In this document: positions 52,797-61,320 of the stretch, in pieces
How positions within the stretch are numbered: position 1 is the stretch's first letter
How the letters are laid out: each line of letters opens with the position of its first letter
NCBI GenBank assembly: GCA_016703665.1
Contig: JADJBS010000020.1
Location: 868,001-932,000 of the forward strand
DNA: 64,000 nt
DNA from: Candidatus Defluviibacillus avedoerensis
GTDB lineage: Bacteria > Pseudomonadota > Gammaproteobacteria > Burkholderiales > Burkholderiaceae_C
Direction of reading: 5' to 3'
Program-made: the position numbers and the translations under genes
The notes under the pieces: generated by a model
Told to the model about the DNA's origin: nothing
Seen by the model: only the letters and a program-made list of their open reading frames with translations
Database searches by the model: none

Positions 52797-55015
52797 GCCA
52801 GACCTTCCATTTTGTGGTGCCCCTGATGTTCAGATGTGCCTGCCGTGCGCCGCCCCAGTTTTCGTTCACCCACCAGGAACTGGATCAGCGCTGTCGCCGC
52901 AGACATCAGGATGATCAGCACCGTGCAGTAAGCCAAAGCCACGCCGTAGTCGCCATTGCCCACGCGGCCAATGATGTAGGTGGTTGCCAGTTCATTTTCT
53001 GCCGTCACCAAAAAGATCACCGCTGACACGGTGGTCATGGCGCGAACAAAGCTGTAAACCAGGGCTGCCACCAGCGCGGGTTTGAGCAGCGGCAGCACCA
53101 CATGAAAGAGCGTTTGCAGAGTGGACGCCCTCAACATCAGGGAGGCCTCGTCCAGTGATTTGTCAAGTTGCTTGAACGCCGCCGTGCCTGCGCGTACGCC
53201 CACAGGCAGGTTGCGGAACATGAAGCACAGCACAATGATCAATCCGGTGCCAGTCAGTTCCAGCGGTGGTACGTTAAAGGCCAGGATGTAGCTCACACCC
53301 AGCACCGTGCCGGGTATGGCGAAGGCGAGAAGCGCTGCAAACTCAAACATGCCCTGTCCCTTGAACTCGGTGCGCGCGAGCAGGTAGGCGATGAGCAGTC
53401 CCACACCTGCGGTCATTGGGGCAGAGGCAGCTGCCAGCTTGATGGTGGTGAAAAGCGAGTTCCATGCTGTGCCTGCCAGCACCAGACCAAACTCGCCCCA
53501 CTGCAGATCAAAGGCGGTTTTGAAGTGCGCCAGCGTGGGGGTGTAGTCCCGGCCCCAGGTCTGCACAAATCCACCCGCAAACGCAAACAGGTAAACGATC
53601 ACCGTAAAGGCCATCCAGGGCAACACCACGGCGTAAATGAGCTTGCGCACCTTGTCAGGTAAAGGCAGCGCAATGCCGGCATCGCCTTTGCCACTGACTG
53701 TGGTGTAGTTTTGCTTGCCAAGCAAACCACGTTGAATCGCGAACACCGCCAGGGCAAACAAGGTGAGTATCCAGGCCAGCGAGGCAGCGCGGCCCTGGTC
53801 GTACTGAGCACCCACAATCGCAAAGAAGATCTCGGTGGAAAGCACCGAGAACTGCCCACCCACCACGATGGGGTTGCCAAAGTCAGCAATGCTCTCGATG
53901 AAGCCCACCAAAAAGGCATTGGCCAAGCCAGGTTTGAGCAGCGGTAGGGTGACAGTCATGAAGGTGCGCATGCGGTCTGCTCGCAGCATCACGGCGGCCT
54001 CTTCGAGTGAGGGCGCGACGCCTTGCACCACACCACGCATGATCATGAAAGCAATGGGCGTGAAGGCAAACAACTGCGCGATCCACACGCCAAACATACC
54101 GTAAAACCAGCGCGTGGGCGTGACATCAAAACCCCATTCCAGCAGCTGATTGACCACACCCGCGCGGCCAAACAGCAAAATCAGGCCCAGACCAACCACA
54201 AAGGGCGGGGTGATGATGGGTAGCATGGCAATGATCTTGAGCGGACCTTGAAACCGCGCTGCCGACCCGCGCTCGGCCAGCAGGGCCATCATGGTGCCCA
54301 TGATCGTCGTCCCGGTGGCCGTTAGCAGAGCCAAGCCAAGCGTGTTCCAGGCCACGCCGCAGCGCGAACCACTGAGGCATCCCAGGCTCCAGACCCGCTC
54401 ATTGCCCACGCGCTCAAAAATCGCTGTCAATGACCAGCGGCCTTCGTCGTTAAGGAAGGCGCCGTACAAAGCCTTGGTGACCGGGTAAGCAATGAACAGA
54501 ATAAGCAAGACGCCGCAGCCCACTACACTGGCAGCCACAAACAGATCACCACGAAAGTAGCCCAGCCGCGCAATGCCAAAAGCAGCCAGCACGACCAACG
54601 CCAACACCGCCAGAAAGCCACCCATACCAATGCCAAACTGGTTGAGCGCAAGCTCGCCAAAGGACAAATTGAAGGCCTCGAATGCCCAGCCCTTGGCGCC
54701 TATGGCAAAGCCCGTGAACGCGAGGCCCAGAGCGCCCACCGCCCCTCCAGCAAGCAACCAGCCACCCTGCTGGCGCCCTGGCGGCATGCCAAGACCCACC
54801 GTAGCCAACATGAGCCCGGCCATGCCCAGCAACAGCCATTTGCGCCCATGGACAAGCGCTTGCGTCATGCCATTGGAGGTTTCAGCGCCTCCAAAAACTT
54901 GTGACCAGACGGTGTACCAAGCAGCGTCCTGGTTTGCGTACCAGGGGAATGCGACGTAGGCCAGCAGACCCACCACGATCCACCACCGAATGGCGGCGTT
55001 GGGATTTTTGTTCAT
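52793..55015 (-). CDS. ABC transporter permease, two fused BPD domains (AfuB-like)
   Basis: 740 aa from ATG 55015 (MNKNPNAAIRWW). At least twelve membrane helices. An N-terminal block of about five helices precedes the two permease (BPD_transp_1) domains. The first EAA-type loop is VAPSLEEAAVMLRADRMRTF with the second at FKQLDKSLDEASLMLRASTL. The double-domain, oversized build differs from the usual 500-residue FbpB and resembles the large AfuB permease of hexose-phosphate systems (family knowledge). It is 75 bp downstream of the binding-protein gene and overlaps the ATPase gene by 4 bp. Confidence 0.88.
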   Translation of the reverse strand: MNKNPNAAIRWWIVVGLLAYVAFPWYANQDAAWYTVWSQVFGGAETSNGMTQALVHGRKWLLLGMAGLMLATVGLGMPPGRQQGGWLLAGGAVGALGLAFTGFAIGAKGWAFEAFNLSFGELALNQFGIGMGGFLAVLALVVLAAFGIARLGYFRGDLFVAASVVGCGVLLILFIAYPVTKALYGAFLNDEGRWSLTAIFERVGNERVWSLGCLSGSRCGVAWNTLGLALLTATGTTIMGTMMALLAERGSAARFQGPLKIIAMLPIITPPFVVGLGLILLFGRAGVVNQLLEWGFDVTPTRWFYGMFGVWIAQLFAFTPIAFMIMRGVVQGVAPSLEEAAVMLRADRMRTFMTVTLPLLKPGLANAFLVGFIESIADFGNPIVVGGQFSVLSTEIFFAIVGAQYDQGRAASLAWILTLFALAVFAIQRGLLGKQNYTTVSGKGDAGIALPLPDKVRKLIYAVVLPWMAFTVIVYLFAFAGGFVQTWGRDYTPTLAHFKTAFDLQWGEFGLVLAGTAWNSLFTTIKLAAASAPMTAGVGLLIAYLLARTEFKGQGMFEFAALLAFAIPGTVLGVSYILAFNVPPLELTGTGLIIVLCFMFRNLPVGVRAGTAAFKQLDKSLDEASLMLRASTLQTLFHVVLPLLKPALVAALVYSFVRAMTTVSAVIFLVTAENELATTYIIGRVGNGDYGVALAYCTVLIILMSAATALIQFLVGERKLGRRTAGTSEHQGHHKMEGLA

Positions 55016-55090
55016 GTGAAGCCTGCCATCGAAAGCGGGGGAATTCGTACGCACGGTTGACAATAGCGCGCTACGTTGCGCGCTTGGCGT

Positions 55091-56113
55091 TTACTTGGGC
55101 AGCGAGTTGACTTCTTTTTCCCATCGGGTAATCAAGCGGCGGCGCTCGGTGCTGGCACCGTACTTGGCGTAGTCGTAATTGATGAACTTGATTTTTTTGA
55201 AGTCTGGAATGCTGGGGTGGAGCTTGGCGTTTTTGTTGCTGGGCAACTGAAACTGCTTGGCAGCTGCCCCCATTTCCTGCGCAGAAGGGGTCAGCGCCCA
55301 TTCATAGAACTTCTTGGCCGCGTCCAGGTTGCGCGCGCCTTTGATGAGGCTCATCGAGCCAATTTCAGCACCCGTCCCATCAGTGGGGGTGATGGTTTCG
55401 ATGGGGAAACCCTGCATCTTTTCACCTGGGCCGTCGTGCACAAAACTGATCGAAATCGCCGTTTCGCCACGGGCCGCCGCCTTGATTGGGCCGGTACCGG
55501 AACGGGTATAGGTGCTGACGTTCTTGTGCAGGCCCTTGAGGTAGTCGAAGGCTTTGTCTTCGCCCATCAATTGCACCAGCGTGGCGATCATGGTGTAAGC
55601 CGTGCCGCTGGACGCCGGGTTGGCTACCTGGATATCACCCTTGTATTCGGGTTTAAGCAAATCGGCCCAGGTTTTGGGCACAGCCATTTTCTTCTTGGCC
55701 AGCAGTTCGGTGTTGTAGCCAAAACCCAGAGGGCCTGAGTAGATGCCCACCGTTTTGTAGCCCGACTGCTGCGCCTGTTGCTGAGCCCAGAGGTGCAACT
55801 GCGCCAGGCTGGGCGACTTGTATTCGAGACTTAAACCTTGCTCGGCAGCTTGGAGATGAGGGTCACCCGTGCCACCGAACCAGACATCAGTTTTGGGATT
55901 GTCTTTTTCGGCAATCAATTGCGCCAGCGATTCGCCAGAGCCTTTGAGCGACATGTTGACTTTGGTGCCTGTGGTTTTTGCATACACAGTGGCGATCATG
56001 TTGCACCACTCTGCCTGAACCGAGCAAATGATGTTGACTTGCTGAGCCGCAGCCCCTTGGCTCATCAACCCACCCAAAATGCCCACCAGGGCACCAACGA
56101 CCGACTTACGCAT
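55091..56113 (-). CDS. ABC transporter periplasmic binding protein, AfuA-like
   Basis: 340 aa. Signal peptide (VVGALVGILGGLMSQGAAAQ), then QVNIICSVQAEWCNMIATVY, VNMSLKGSGESLAQLIAEKD, PKTDVWFGGTGDPHLQAAEQ and GIYSGPLGFGYNTELLAKKK. It is in the same superfamily as ferric-ion binding proteins (FbpA). However, the paired tyrosines FbpA uses to bind iron are not seen; no YY occurs anywhere. The loop at that place reads ETITPTDGTGAEIGSMSLIK. AfuA proteins, once labelled ferric, bind hexose phosphates. Together with pgi, tal and a HexR-like operator 12 bp upstream, a sugar-phosphate ligand is the better inference. Confidence 0.82.
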   Translation of the reverse strand: MRKSVVGALVGILGGLMSQGAAAQQVNIICSVQAEWCNMIATVYAKTTGTKVNMSLKGSGESLAQLIAEKDNPKTDVWFGGTGDPHLQAAEQGLSLEYKSPSLAQLHLWAQQQAQQSGYKTVGIYSGPLGFGYNTELLAKKKMAVPKTWADLLKPEYKGDIQVANPASSGTAYTMIATLVQLMGEDKAFDYLKGLHKNVSTYTRSGTGPIKAAARGETAISISFVHDGPGEKMQGFPIETITPTDGTGAEIGSMSLIKGARNLDAAKKFYEWALTPSAQEMGAAAKQFQLPSNKNAKLHPSIPDFKKIKFINYDYAKYGASTERRRLITRWEKEVNSLPK

Positions 56114-56124
56114 GATTTTTCCTC

Positions 56125-56137
56125 GTAATTTGATTAC
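56125..56137 (-). promoter_or_regulatory. Candidate HexR operator of the ABC-tal-pgi operon
   Basis: GTAAT-TTG-ATTAC, a perfect 5-bp palindrome with 3-nt centre, 12 bp upstream of the binding-protein start codon. It matches the TGTAAT-N3-ATTACA core known for HexR in other proteobacteria except for the outermost base on each side. hexR is encoded 1.6 kb away. Assignment is inferred from motif and location. Confidence 0.5.
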
Positions 56138-56241
56138 TGCCCAAGTTTATCGGATGCACTCCATTGCTTGAACAGGGAAAACGCCGAGGCAAAGAAAGCC
56201 AAGAGCAGGCTCAAATCAATTACACATGAGGACCCAAACTA

Positions 56242-56256
56242 TGAAACTAAGTTACA
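56242..56256 (+). promoter_or_regulatory. Candidate HexR operator upstream of zwf
   Basis: The 15-mer TGAAACTAAGTTACA (reverse complement TGTAACTTAGTTTCA) matches 11 of 15 positions of TGTAATTAAATTACA and is centred about 53 bp upstream of the zwf ATG. It is weaker than the site at 56125 and is supported mainly by its position in the intergenic region shared with the divergent operon. Confidence 0.35.
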
Positions 56257-56301
56257 TTTCAGACACAACACGTTACGCGAAAAAGCGGCCAAAGGATATT
56301 G

Positions 56302-57759
56302 ATGAGTTGCGATTTGGTTCTGTTCGGCGGCACCGGAGATCTGGTTTGGCGAAAGCTCTTACCAGCCTTGTTCCAGGCTTTCCGGCATGGCACACTGCCT
56401 GCCGATGTGCGCATCATTGGCATTGCACGGGATGAGTTGTCTGATGAACAATACCGCGATTTGATCCGGCAGCGTTTCGCCAACGTGGAATTGGCCAAAC
56501 GTCCAACACAAGAGGAGTTTGAACGCTTCGCGGCCACACTGCACTATCTGCGCATGGACTTGTCACAGGCCGCCTCGTATCAGGCCCTGGCAGGCTGGCT
56601 GAATGTCCGCACAGCAGACACGGTTGTCATGTATGTGGCCACTGCACCCAGCCTGTTCACCGTGACCTGCGAACAGTTAGCAGCCCACGGGCTCAACGCA
56701 CCCCATGTCCGCATCGTCCTGGAGAAGCCCCTGGGTCATGATCTGGCCTCCAACCGTGCCATCAACGAATCGGTGCTGCGCGGCTTCAGTGAACGCCAGG
56801 TATTCCGTATTGACCATTACCTCGGTAAGCCATCTGTCCAAAACCTGTTCGCCATGCGTTTTGGCAATGCCCTGTTCGAGCCCTTGTGGCGCCGCGAACA
56901 CATTGCCAATATCCAGATCACGATTGCGGAAGAGCTGGGCGTTGAAAAACGAGGCAGCTTTTACGACCATACCGGTGCCCTGCGTGACATGGTGCAAAAC
57001 CATGCGCTGCAAATGCTGTGCGCCTTGGCCATGGAACCCCCCATCAACTCCCATGCTGACGCGATTCGAGACGAAAAACTCAAGGTGCTTCGATCCCTCA
57101 AACCCTGGACACCTGAGACCCTGGCGCAGCAGGTAATTCGTGGGCAGTATGCAGGGGGTGCGATTGATGGTATTGCTGTGCCCGGCTACCGCCAGGAAGC
57201 TGGCGTGAACCCAGAGAGCACCACGGAGACTTTTGTGGCGCTTCGCACCGAAATCGCCAACTGGCGCTGGGCCGGTGTGCCTTTTTACATCCGTACCGGC
57301 AAGCGTCTGGCCGAGCGGGACGCGCACATCGAGGTGAACTTTCGGCCTACCCCGCACGCGATATTTAAAACGCCGGCAGGCAGCGCCAATAAACTGGTGA
57401 TCAATCTACAGCCCAAAGATGGGCTAGAACTGCATTTGCTGGCGGTCGGGTCAGACAACCGCCGACTGCAACATCAGTCCTTGAGTACGGTACAACTTGA
57501 TCTGGACTTTGACAAACGCTTTGGCGAAAACAGGGTCGGCGCATATGAGCGATTGCTGCTGGACGTGATTGATGGCAGATTGAACCTGTTTGTTCGCAGC
57601 GATGAACAAGAAGAAGCCTGGCGCTGGGTTGAGCCCATTGTGGATGCATGGGAAGCGGACACTGCGGGTCCAAGACCGTATGCGTCCGGCAGTTGGGGCC
57701 CCAGTGCATCCAGCGCCATGATCGCTCGTGACGGTTATTGCTGGAGTGAAGAAACCTGA
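56302..57759 (+). CDS. zwf: Glucose-6-phosphate 1-dehydrogenase
   Basis: 485 aa from ATG 56302 (a TTG one codon earlier is possible). First enzyme of the oxidative pentose phosphate/Entner-Doudoroff routes. NADP-binding motif LFGGTGDLVWRKLLPALFQ is at 7-25. IVLEKPLGHDLASN and the substrate/active-site motif FRIDHYLGKPSVQNLFAMRF follow, then HTGALRDMVQNHALQMLCAL and VPFYIRTGKRLAERDAHIEV. The C-terminus LDVIDGRLNLFVRSDEQEEA and WRWVEPIVDAW is normal. The stop overlaps the hexR start by one base (TGATG). Divergent from the ABC-tal-pgi operon. Confidence 0.96.
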   Translation: MSCDLVLFGGTGDLVWRKLLPALFQAFRHGTLPADVRIIGIARDELSDEQYRDLIRQRFANVELAKRPTQEEFERFAATLHYLRMDLSQAASYQALAGWLNVRTADTVVMYVATAPSLFTVTCEQLAAHGLNAPHVRIVLEKPLGHDLASNRAINESVLRGFSERQVFRIDHYLGKPSVQNLFAMRFGNALFEPLWRREHIANIQITIAEELGVEKRGSFYDHTGALRDMVQNHALQMLCALAMEPPINSHADAIRDEKLKVLRSLKPWTPETLAQQVIRGQYAGGAIDGIAVPGYRQEAGVNPESTTETFVALRTEIANWRWAGVPFYIRTGKRLAERDAHIEVNFRPTPHAIFKTPAGSANKLVINLQPKDGLELHLLAVGSDNRRLQHQSLSTVQLDLDFDKRFGENRVGAYERLLLDVIDGRLNLFVRSDEQEEAWRWVEPIVDAWEADTAGPRPYASGSWGPSASSAMIARDGYCWSEET

Positions 57760-58607
57760 TGTTAGACAGAATCCGCGCATCCCTCCCATCCCTAGCACCA
57801 GCGGAGCAACGCGTTGGCAAGCTTGTGCTGCAAGATCCCCGCGCCTTTGCCAATCTGCCCGTCAGCCAATTGGCGGACCGTGCCCATGTCAGCAAGCCGA
57901 CTGTGGTGCGGTTTTGCAGAAGCATTGGCTATGACGGACTTTCAGACTTCAAACTCAAACTTGCAGGCAGCGTGAGCGAAGGTGTGCCCTTTATCCATCG
58001 CAGTGTAGACATGGATGACAAGACAGGCGATGTGCTGGTCAAGGTAGTGGACAACACCGTGGCCGCCATGCTCAAGTACCGCAACGACGCATCCACCAAC
58101 GCGCTTGACCGGGCCGCAGCAGCCCTGGCAGACACCTATCAGACAGGTAAGCGTATTGAGTTTTATGGCGTGGGCAACTCTGGCATCGTCGCGCAAGATG
58201 CTCAGCACAAGTTCTTCCGGCTTGGGGTCAACTCCATTGCCTACAGCGACGGACACATGCAGGTCATGAGTGCATCCATGCGCGGTCCAGGTGACTGCAT
58301 CGTGGTCATCTCCAACTCTGGGCGCACCCGCGACCTGATGGACGCTTGCGATATCGCCCGCAAGAATGGCGTGACCACCATCGTGATCACCGTCACCGGC
58401 TCACCACTGGCCTCTGCTGGGCAAATTCATCTGGCCGCAGACCATCCTGAAGGCTACGACCGCTACAGCCCCATGGTGTCGCGCTTGCTGCATTTGATGA
58501 TCATTGATGTGCTAGCCACCTGCGTTGCGTTGCGTCTGGGCGGTGGGCGTTTGCAGCCGCTGCTGCAGGAAATGAAGAACAACCTGCGCAACAAACGATA
58601 CGCCTGA
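57759..58607 (+). CDS. hexR: RpiR-family regulator, HexR
   Basis: 282 aa. The N-terminal RpiR helix-turn-helix domain (1-77) reads LAPAEQRVGKLVLQDPRAFA, LPVSQLADRAHVSKPTVVRF and CRSIGYDGLSDFKLKLAGSV. The C-terminal SIS sugar-phosphate-binding domain (about 120-260) reads TGKRIEFYGVGNSGIVAQDA and PGDCIVVISNSGRTRDLMDA. HexR represses zwf and Entner-Doudoroff genes and is released by 2-keto-3-deoxy-6-phosphogluconate in studied species. Linkage to zwf and the GTAAT-N3-ATTAC site support the same role here, extended to the neighbouring transport operon. Confidence 0.9.
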   Translation: MLDRIRASLPSLAPAEQRVGKLVLQDPRAFANLPVSQLADRAHVSKPTVVRFCRSIGYDGLSDFKLKLAGSVSEGVPFIHRSVDMDDKTGDVLVKVVDNTVAAMLKYRNDASTNALDRAAAALADTYQTGKRIEFYGVGNSGIVAQDAQHKFFRLGVNSIAYSDGHMQVMSASMRGPGDCIVVISNSGRTRDLMDACDIARKNGVTTIVITVTGSPLASAGQIHLAADHPEGYDRYSPMVSRLLHLMIIDVLATCVALRLGGGRLQPLLQEMKNNLRNKRYA

Positions 58608-58762
58608 ACCTTTTCCTGCAGGCGTGCACGTGACTCAAACAAAACCCGGTGATCGGAACGGGTTTTCCGACAGGTACCGACCTGTGAGCAGCGAATTCGG
58701 TCTAATTTGCGCTCATGAGGCTTGGACATTTCTCTGTTGTCCAGCCACCAATCCATCGGATC

Positions 58763-59329
58763 ATGCAACGCTACACATTAACCAGTCACGACGAAGCCAC
58801 GGCGACAACGCGAGCGGTCTATGACGAGTTCATGAGACTCAGTGGCGCACAAGAGCCCCCGCTGTGGATGACCAGCCTTGGGGACAATCCGACGCTGGTC
58901 AAGGCTTATTGGGAGAAGACCCGTGGCTGCCTGCTGGAAGGCAGCTTGCCTCTATTGCTTAAGGAAATGGTGATGTTTGTCGTTTCTCGTGAAAACGAGG
59001 CGGAATATGACCAACATTACCACGCACATGTGGTGCTGCAGCTTGATCCATCACTCAGCTACGAACAGCTTCTCAGCATTCTGGACCCTCACGGCATGGT
59101 GCCTATTGCGGTGTCACACAAGGTTGCATTGAATTTTTCTGCCCGTATGGCTCATGACGCCAAAGCTGTGACCGACGATGATTTCGATCTGTTGTCCCAG
59201 GTGGGATTTTCACCGAGCGAGATCAAGGAACTTCTGGGCGTGATTGACCTCGCCATGATGTTCAACTGCTACACCAACGCGCTGCGCTTGCCTGTTGACC
59301 CACTGTTCAAGGCCTCCACGGCACATTGA
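58763..59329 (+). CDS. AhpD-like/carboxymuconolactone decarboxylase-fold protein without CxxC
   Basis: 188 aa from ATG 58763 (MQRYTLTSHDEATATTRAVY). The helical fold of the CMD/AhpD family is recognisable: WEKTRGCLLEGSLPLLLKEM, then VMFVVSRENEAEYDQHYHAH and the second half FSPSEIKELLGVIDLAMMFN. In peroxiredoxin-linked members the helix carries CxxC...H. Here the equivalent reads ENEAEYDQHYHAH with no Cys, so thiol chemistry is unlikely. Function unknown. It stands alone between hexR and the peptide transporter. Confidence 0.65.
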   Translation: MQRYTLTSHDEATATTRAVYDEFMRLSGAQEPPLWMTSLGDNPTLVKAYWEKTRGCLLEGSLPLLLKEMVMFVVSRENEAEYDQHYHAHVVLQLDPSLSYEQLLSILDPHGMVPIAVSHKVALNFSARMAHDAKAVTDDDFDLLSQVGFSPSEIKELLGVIDLAMMFNCYTNALRLPVDPLFKASTAH

Positions 59330-59347
59330 GTACCGGACAATACCGAC

Positions 59348-60358
59348 TCATGCGCTTGTGCGCCCTTCTTCAACCGCATGGCAAGCGATGATCGCGCCAT
59401 CATGCATATGCAGAACTGGCCGCTCCTGCTTACACCGCTGATTGGCGAGTGGGCAACGAGGATGAAAGGTACAACCCGCGGGTGGGTTCAGCGGATTCGG
59501 AACCTCCCCCTGAACTGGCGTACGTGAACGCCCCGTCTTGCGAATCTCGGGGATCGCATCGAGCAGCATGCGCGTGTAGGGATGGCGAGCATCGTCAAAC
59601 AGTCGATGTTTGTCGGCCAGTTCCACCAGACGCCCCAAGTACATCACGCCCACCTGGTCGCTCACATGCCGAACGACCGCGAGGTTGTGCGAGATAAAGA
59701 GATAGGTCAGGCCGCGCTCACGCTGCAGGTCTTTCATGATGTTCAGCACTTGAGCCTGAACAGACACATCGAGTGCAGAAGTTGGCTCGTCGCACACCAG
59801 GAATTCTGGCTCAGTCGCGAGCGCGCGGGCAATGGATATCCGCTGACGCTGTCCACCCGAGAACTGATGCGGGTATTTCACACAGTCCAAAGGATTCAGC
59901 CCTACAGAACTCAGCAAGCTCCCCACCTTGGCGCGAAGCTCGGCCTTATCGGAAATCATGCCGTGCTCGCTCAGTGGCTCACCCACGATGGCTTCCACCG
60001 TCCAGCGTGGGTTCAGGCTCGCATACGGATCTTGAAAGATCATCTGGATGCGGCGGCGCAAATCACGCCCGTCAGGCGCCTTGAACCCGGCATGCACATC
60101 TTTGCCGTCAAATGTGACGCTGCCACGGGTAGGTTCGTACAACCCGACCAGCAAACGCGCAACCGTGCTTTTGCCACAGCCTGATTCACCCACCAAGGCC
60201 AGCGTAGTACCCTTGGCGATGTCAAAACTGACACCATCCACTGCGTGTAAATGCAGGCGAGGCTTTCGCTCAATCACGCGATTGAGCCAAGGCGGCGATA
60301 CATCAAACGTTTTGGCCAGGTCTTTGACATGGACCAGAGGTTGGCTGGTCATGGTCAT
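59348..60358 (-). CDS. dppF: Peptide ABC transporter ATPase, DppF/OppF type
   Basis: 336 aa from ATG 60358, overlapping the dppD stop (ATGA). Walker A GESGCGKST, Q-loop MIFQDPYASLNPRWTV, signature FSGGQRQRISIARALA, Walker B FLVCDEPTSALDVSVQ and H-loop ISHNLAVVRHVSDQ are intact. The C-terminal oligopeptide-transporter region has the Cys cluster CTFHPRCPLANQRC, which binds an iron-sulfur cluster in characterised DppD/F proteins. Last gene of the minus-strand M20-dppA-dppC-dppD-dppF operon. Confidence 0.92.
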   Translation of the reverse strand: MTMTSQPLVHVKDLAKTFDVSPPWLNRVIERKPRLHLHAVDGVSFDIAKGTTLALVGESGCGKSTVARLLVGLYEPTRGSVTFDGKDVHAGFKAPDGRDLRRRIQMIFQDPYASLNPRWTVEAIVGEPLSEHGMISDKAELRAKVGSLLSSVGLNPLDCVKYPHQFSGGQRQRISIARALATEPEFLVCDEPTSALDVSVQAQVLNIMKDLQRERGLTYLFISHNLAVVRHVSDQVGVMYLGRLVELADKHRLFDDARHPYTRMLLDAIPEIRKTGRSRTPVQGEVPNPLNPPAGCTFHPRCPLANQRCKQERPVLHMHDGAIIACHAVEEGRTSA

Positions 60359-61320
60359 CGCCCTTCCTCGTGAAGCCAGCATGCGGCGCGGGTGACTCCG
60401 GCGCCCATCAAGTCAGGTCGCAGGGTGCGGCATTTGTCCATGGTTTTCAGGCAGCGCGGGTTGTAAGCGCAGCCAACGGGAATCGCATTCAGTCGTGGCA
60501 TGCTGCCGTCAATCTGGAAGAGTCTTTCACGGTCCACACTCATGTCGGGAATAGCAGCCATCAAGCCGGCCGTGTAAGGGTGCGCAGAATGGTTGATGAC
60601 CTCGTGCACCGGGCCAATCTCTGCGATGCGCCCAGCGTACATGACGGCAACACGGTCACAAGTTTCGGCAATGACACCCATGTCATGGGTGATTAACATA
60701 ACGGCAGCGCCGTGCTCGCGGCAGACCCGTTTTAATAGGCTGATGATCTGTGCCTGGATGGAAACATCGAGCGCAGTCGTTGGTTCATCGGCCACAATCA
60801 GTTTAGGTTCAGCCGCCAGTGCCAATGCAATCACCACCCGCTGACGCATACCGCCCGAGAACTGGTGTGGGTAGTGGTCAATCCGTTGCCCCGCAGCCGG
60901 TATACCCGTGTCCTCAAGCAAGGCTATCGCACGCTTCTTGGCCTCGGCAAAGGTCACGGGCAAATGGGTTTGGATGGTCTCGATCAGCTGCTGACCGACG
61001 GTATAGAGCGGGTTTAACGAGGTAAGCGGGTCCTGAAACACGGCACCGATTTTTCGGCCCCGGATATGGCGCATCTGTTCATAGGGTAAGTGATCAATCC
61101 GCTGACCTTCTAGCACAATTTGCCCACTGGCAATGCGACCTGGGGGGTCCAGCAGACCGATGATGGATGCACCAGTCAACGATTTACCCGCACCCGACTC
61201 ACCCACTACACCCAGCACTTCGCCAGGGGCAATGGAAAAAGAAATATCGTCCAATGCCCGGAGCGTGCCGCGTCGGCCTGGAAACTCCACCACGAGATTT
61301 TTAACTTCAAGCAAGGACAT
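60355..61320 (-). CDS. dppD: Peptide ABC transporter ATPase, DppD/OppD type
   Basis: 321 aa. Walker A GESGAGKSLTG, Q-loop AVFQDPLTSLNPLYTV, signature FSGGMRQRVVIALALA, Walker B LIVADEPTTALDVSIQ and H-loop ITHDMGVIAETCDRV are present. The C-terminal CAYNPRCLKTMDKC Cys cluster is present. It pairs with DppF to power peptide (or opine/glutathione-type) uptake. The stop of dppC and the start of this gene share a base at 61320. Confidence 0.93.
   Translation of the reverse strand: MSLLEVKNLVVEFPGRRGTLRALDDISFSIAPGEVLGVVGESGAGKSLTGASIIGLLDPPGRIASGQIVLEGQRIDHLPYEQMRHIRGRKIGAVFQDPLTSLNPLYTVGQQLIETIQTHLPVTFAEAKKRAIALLEDTGIPAAGQRIDHYPHQFSGGMRQRVVIALALAAEPKLIVADEPTTALDVSIQAQIISLLKRVCREHGAAVMLITHDMGVIAETCDRVAVMYAGRIAEIGPVHEVINHSAHPYTAGLMAAIPDMSVDRERLFQIDGSMPRLNAIPVGCAYNPRCLKTMDKCRTLRPDLMGAGVTRAACWLHEEGR

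Noticed and set aside
55091..56113. Ferric-iron binding protein (FbpA) as the name for the ABC binding protein
   Set aside because: The superfamily fits, but no adjacent tyrosine pair is present and the operon context is sugar-phosphate metabolism with a HexR-like site; left as AfuA-like without a gene symbol.
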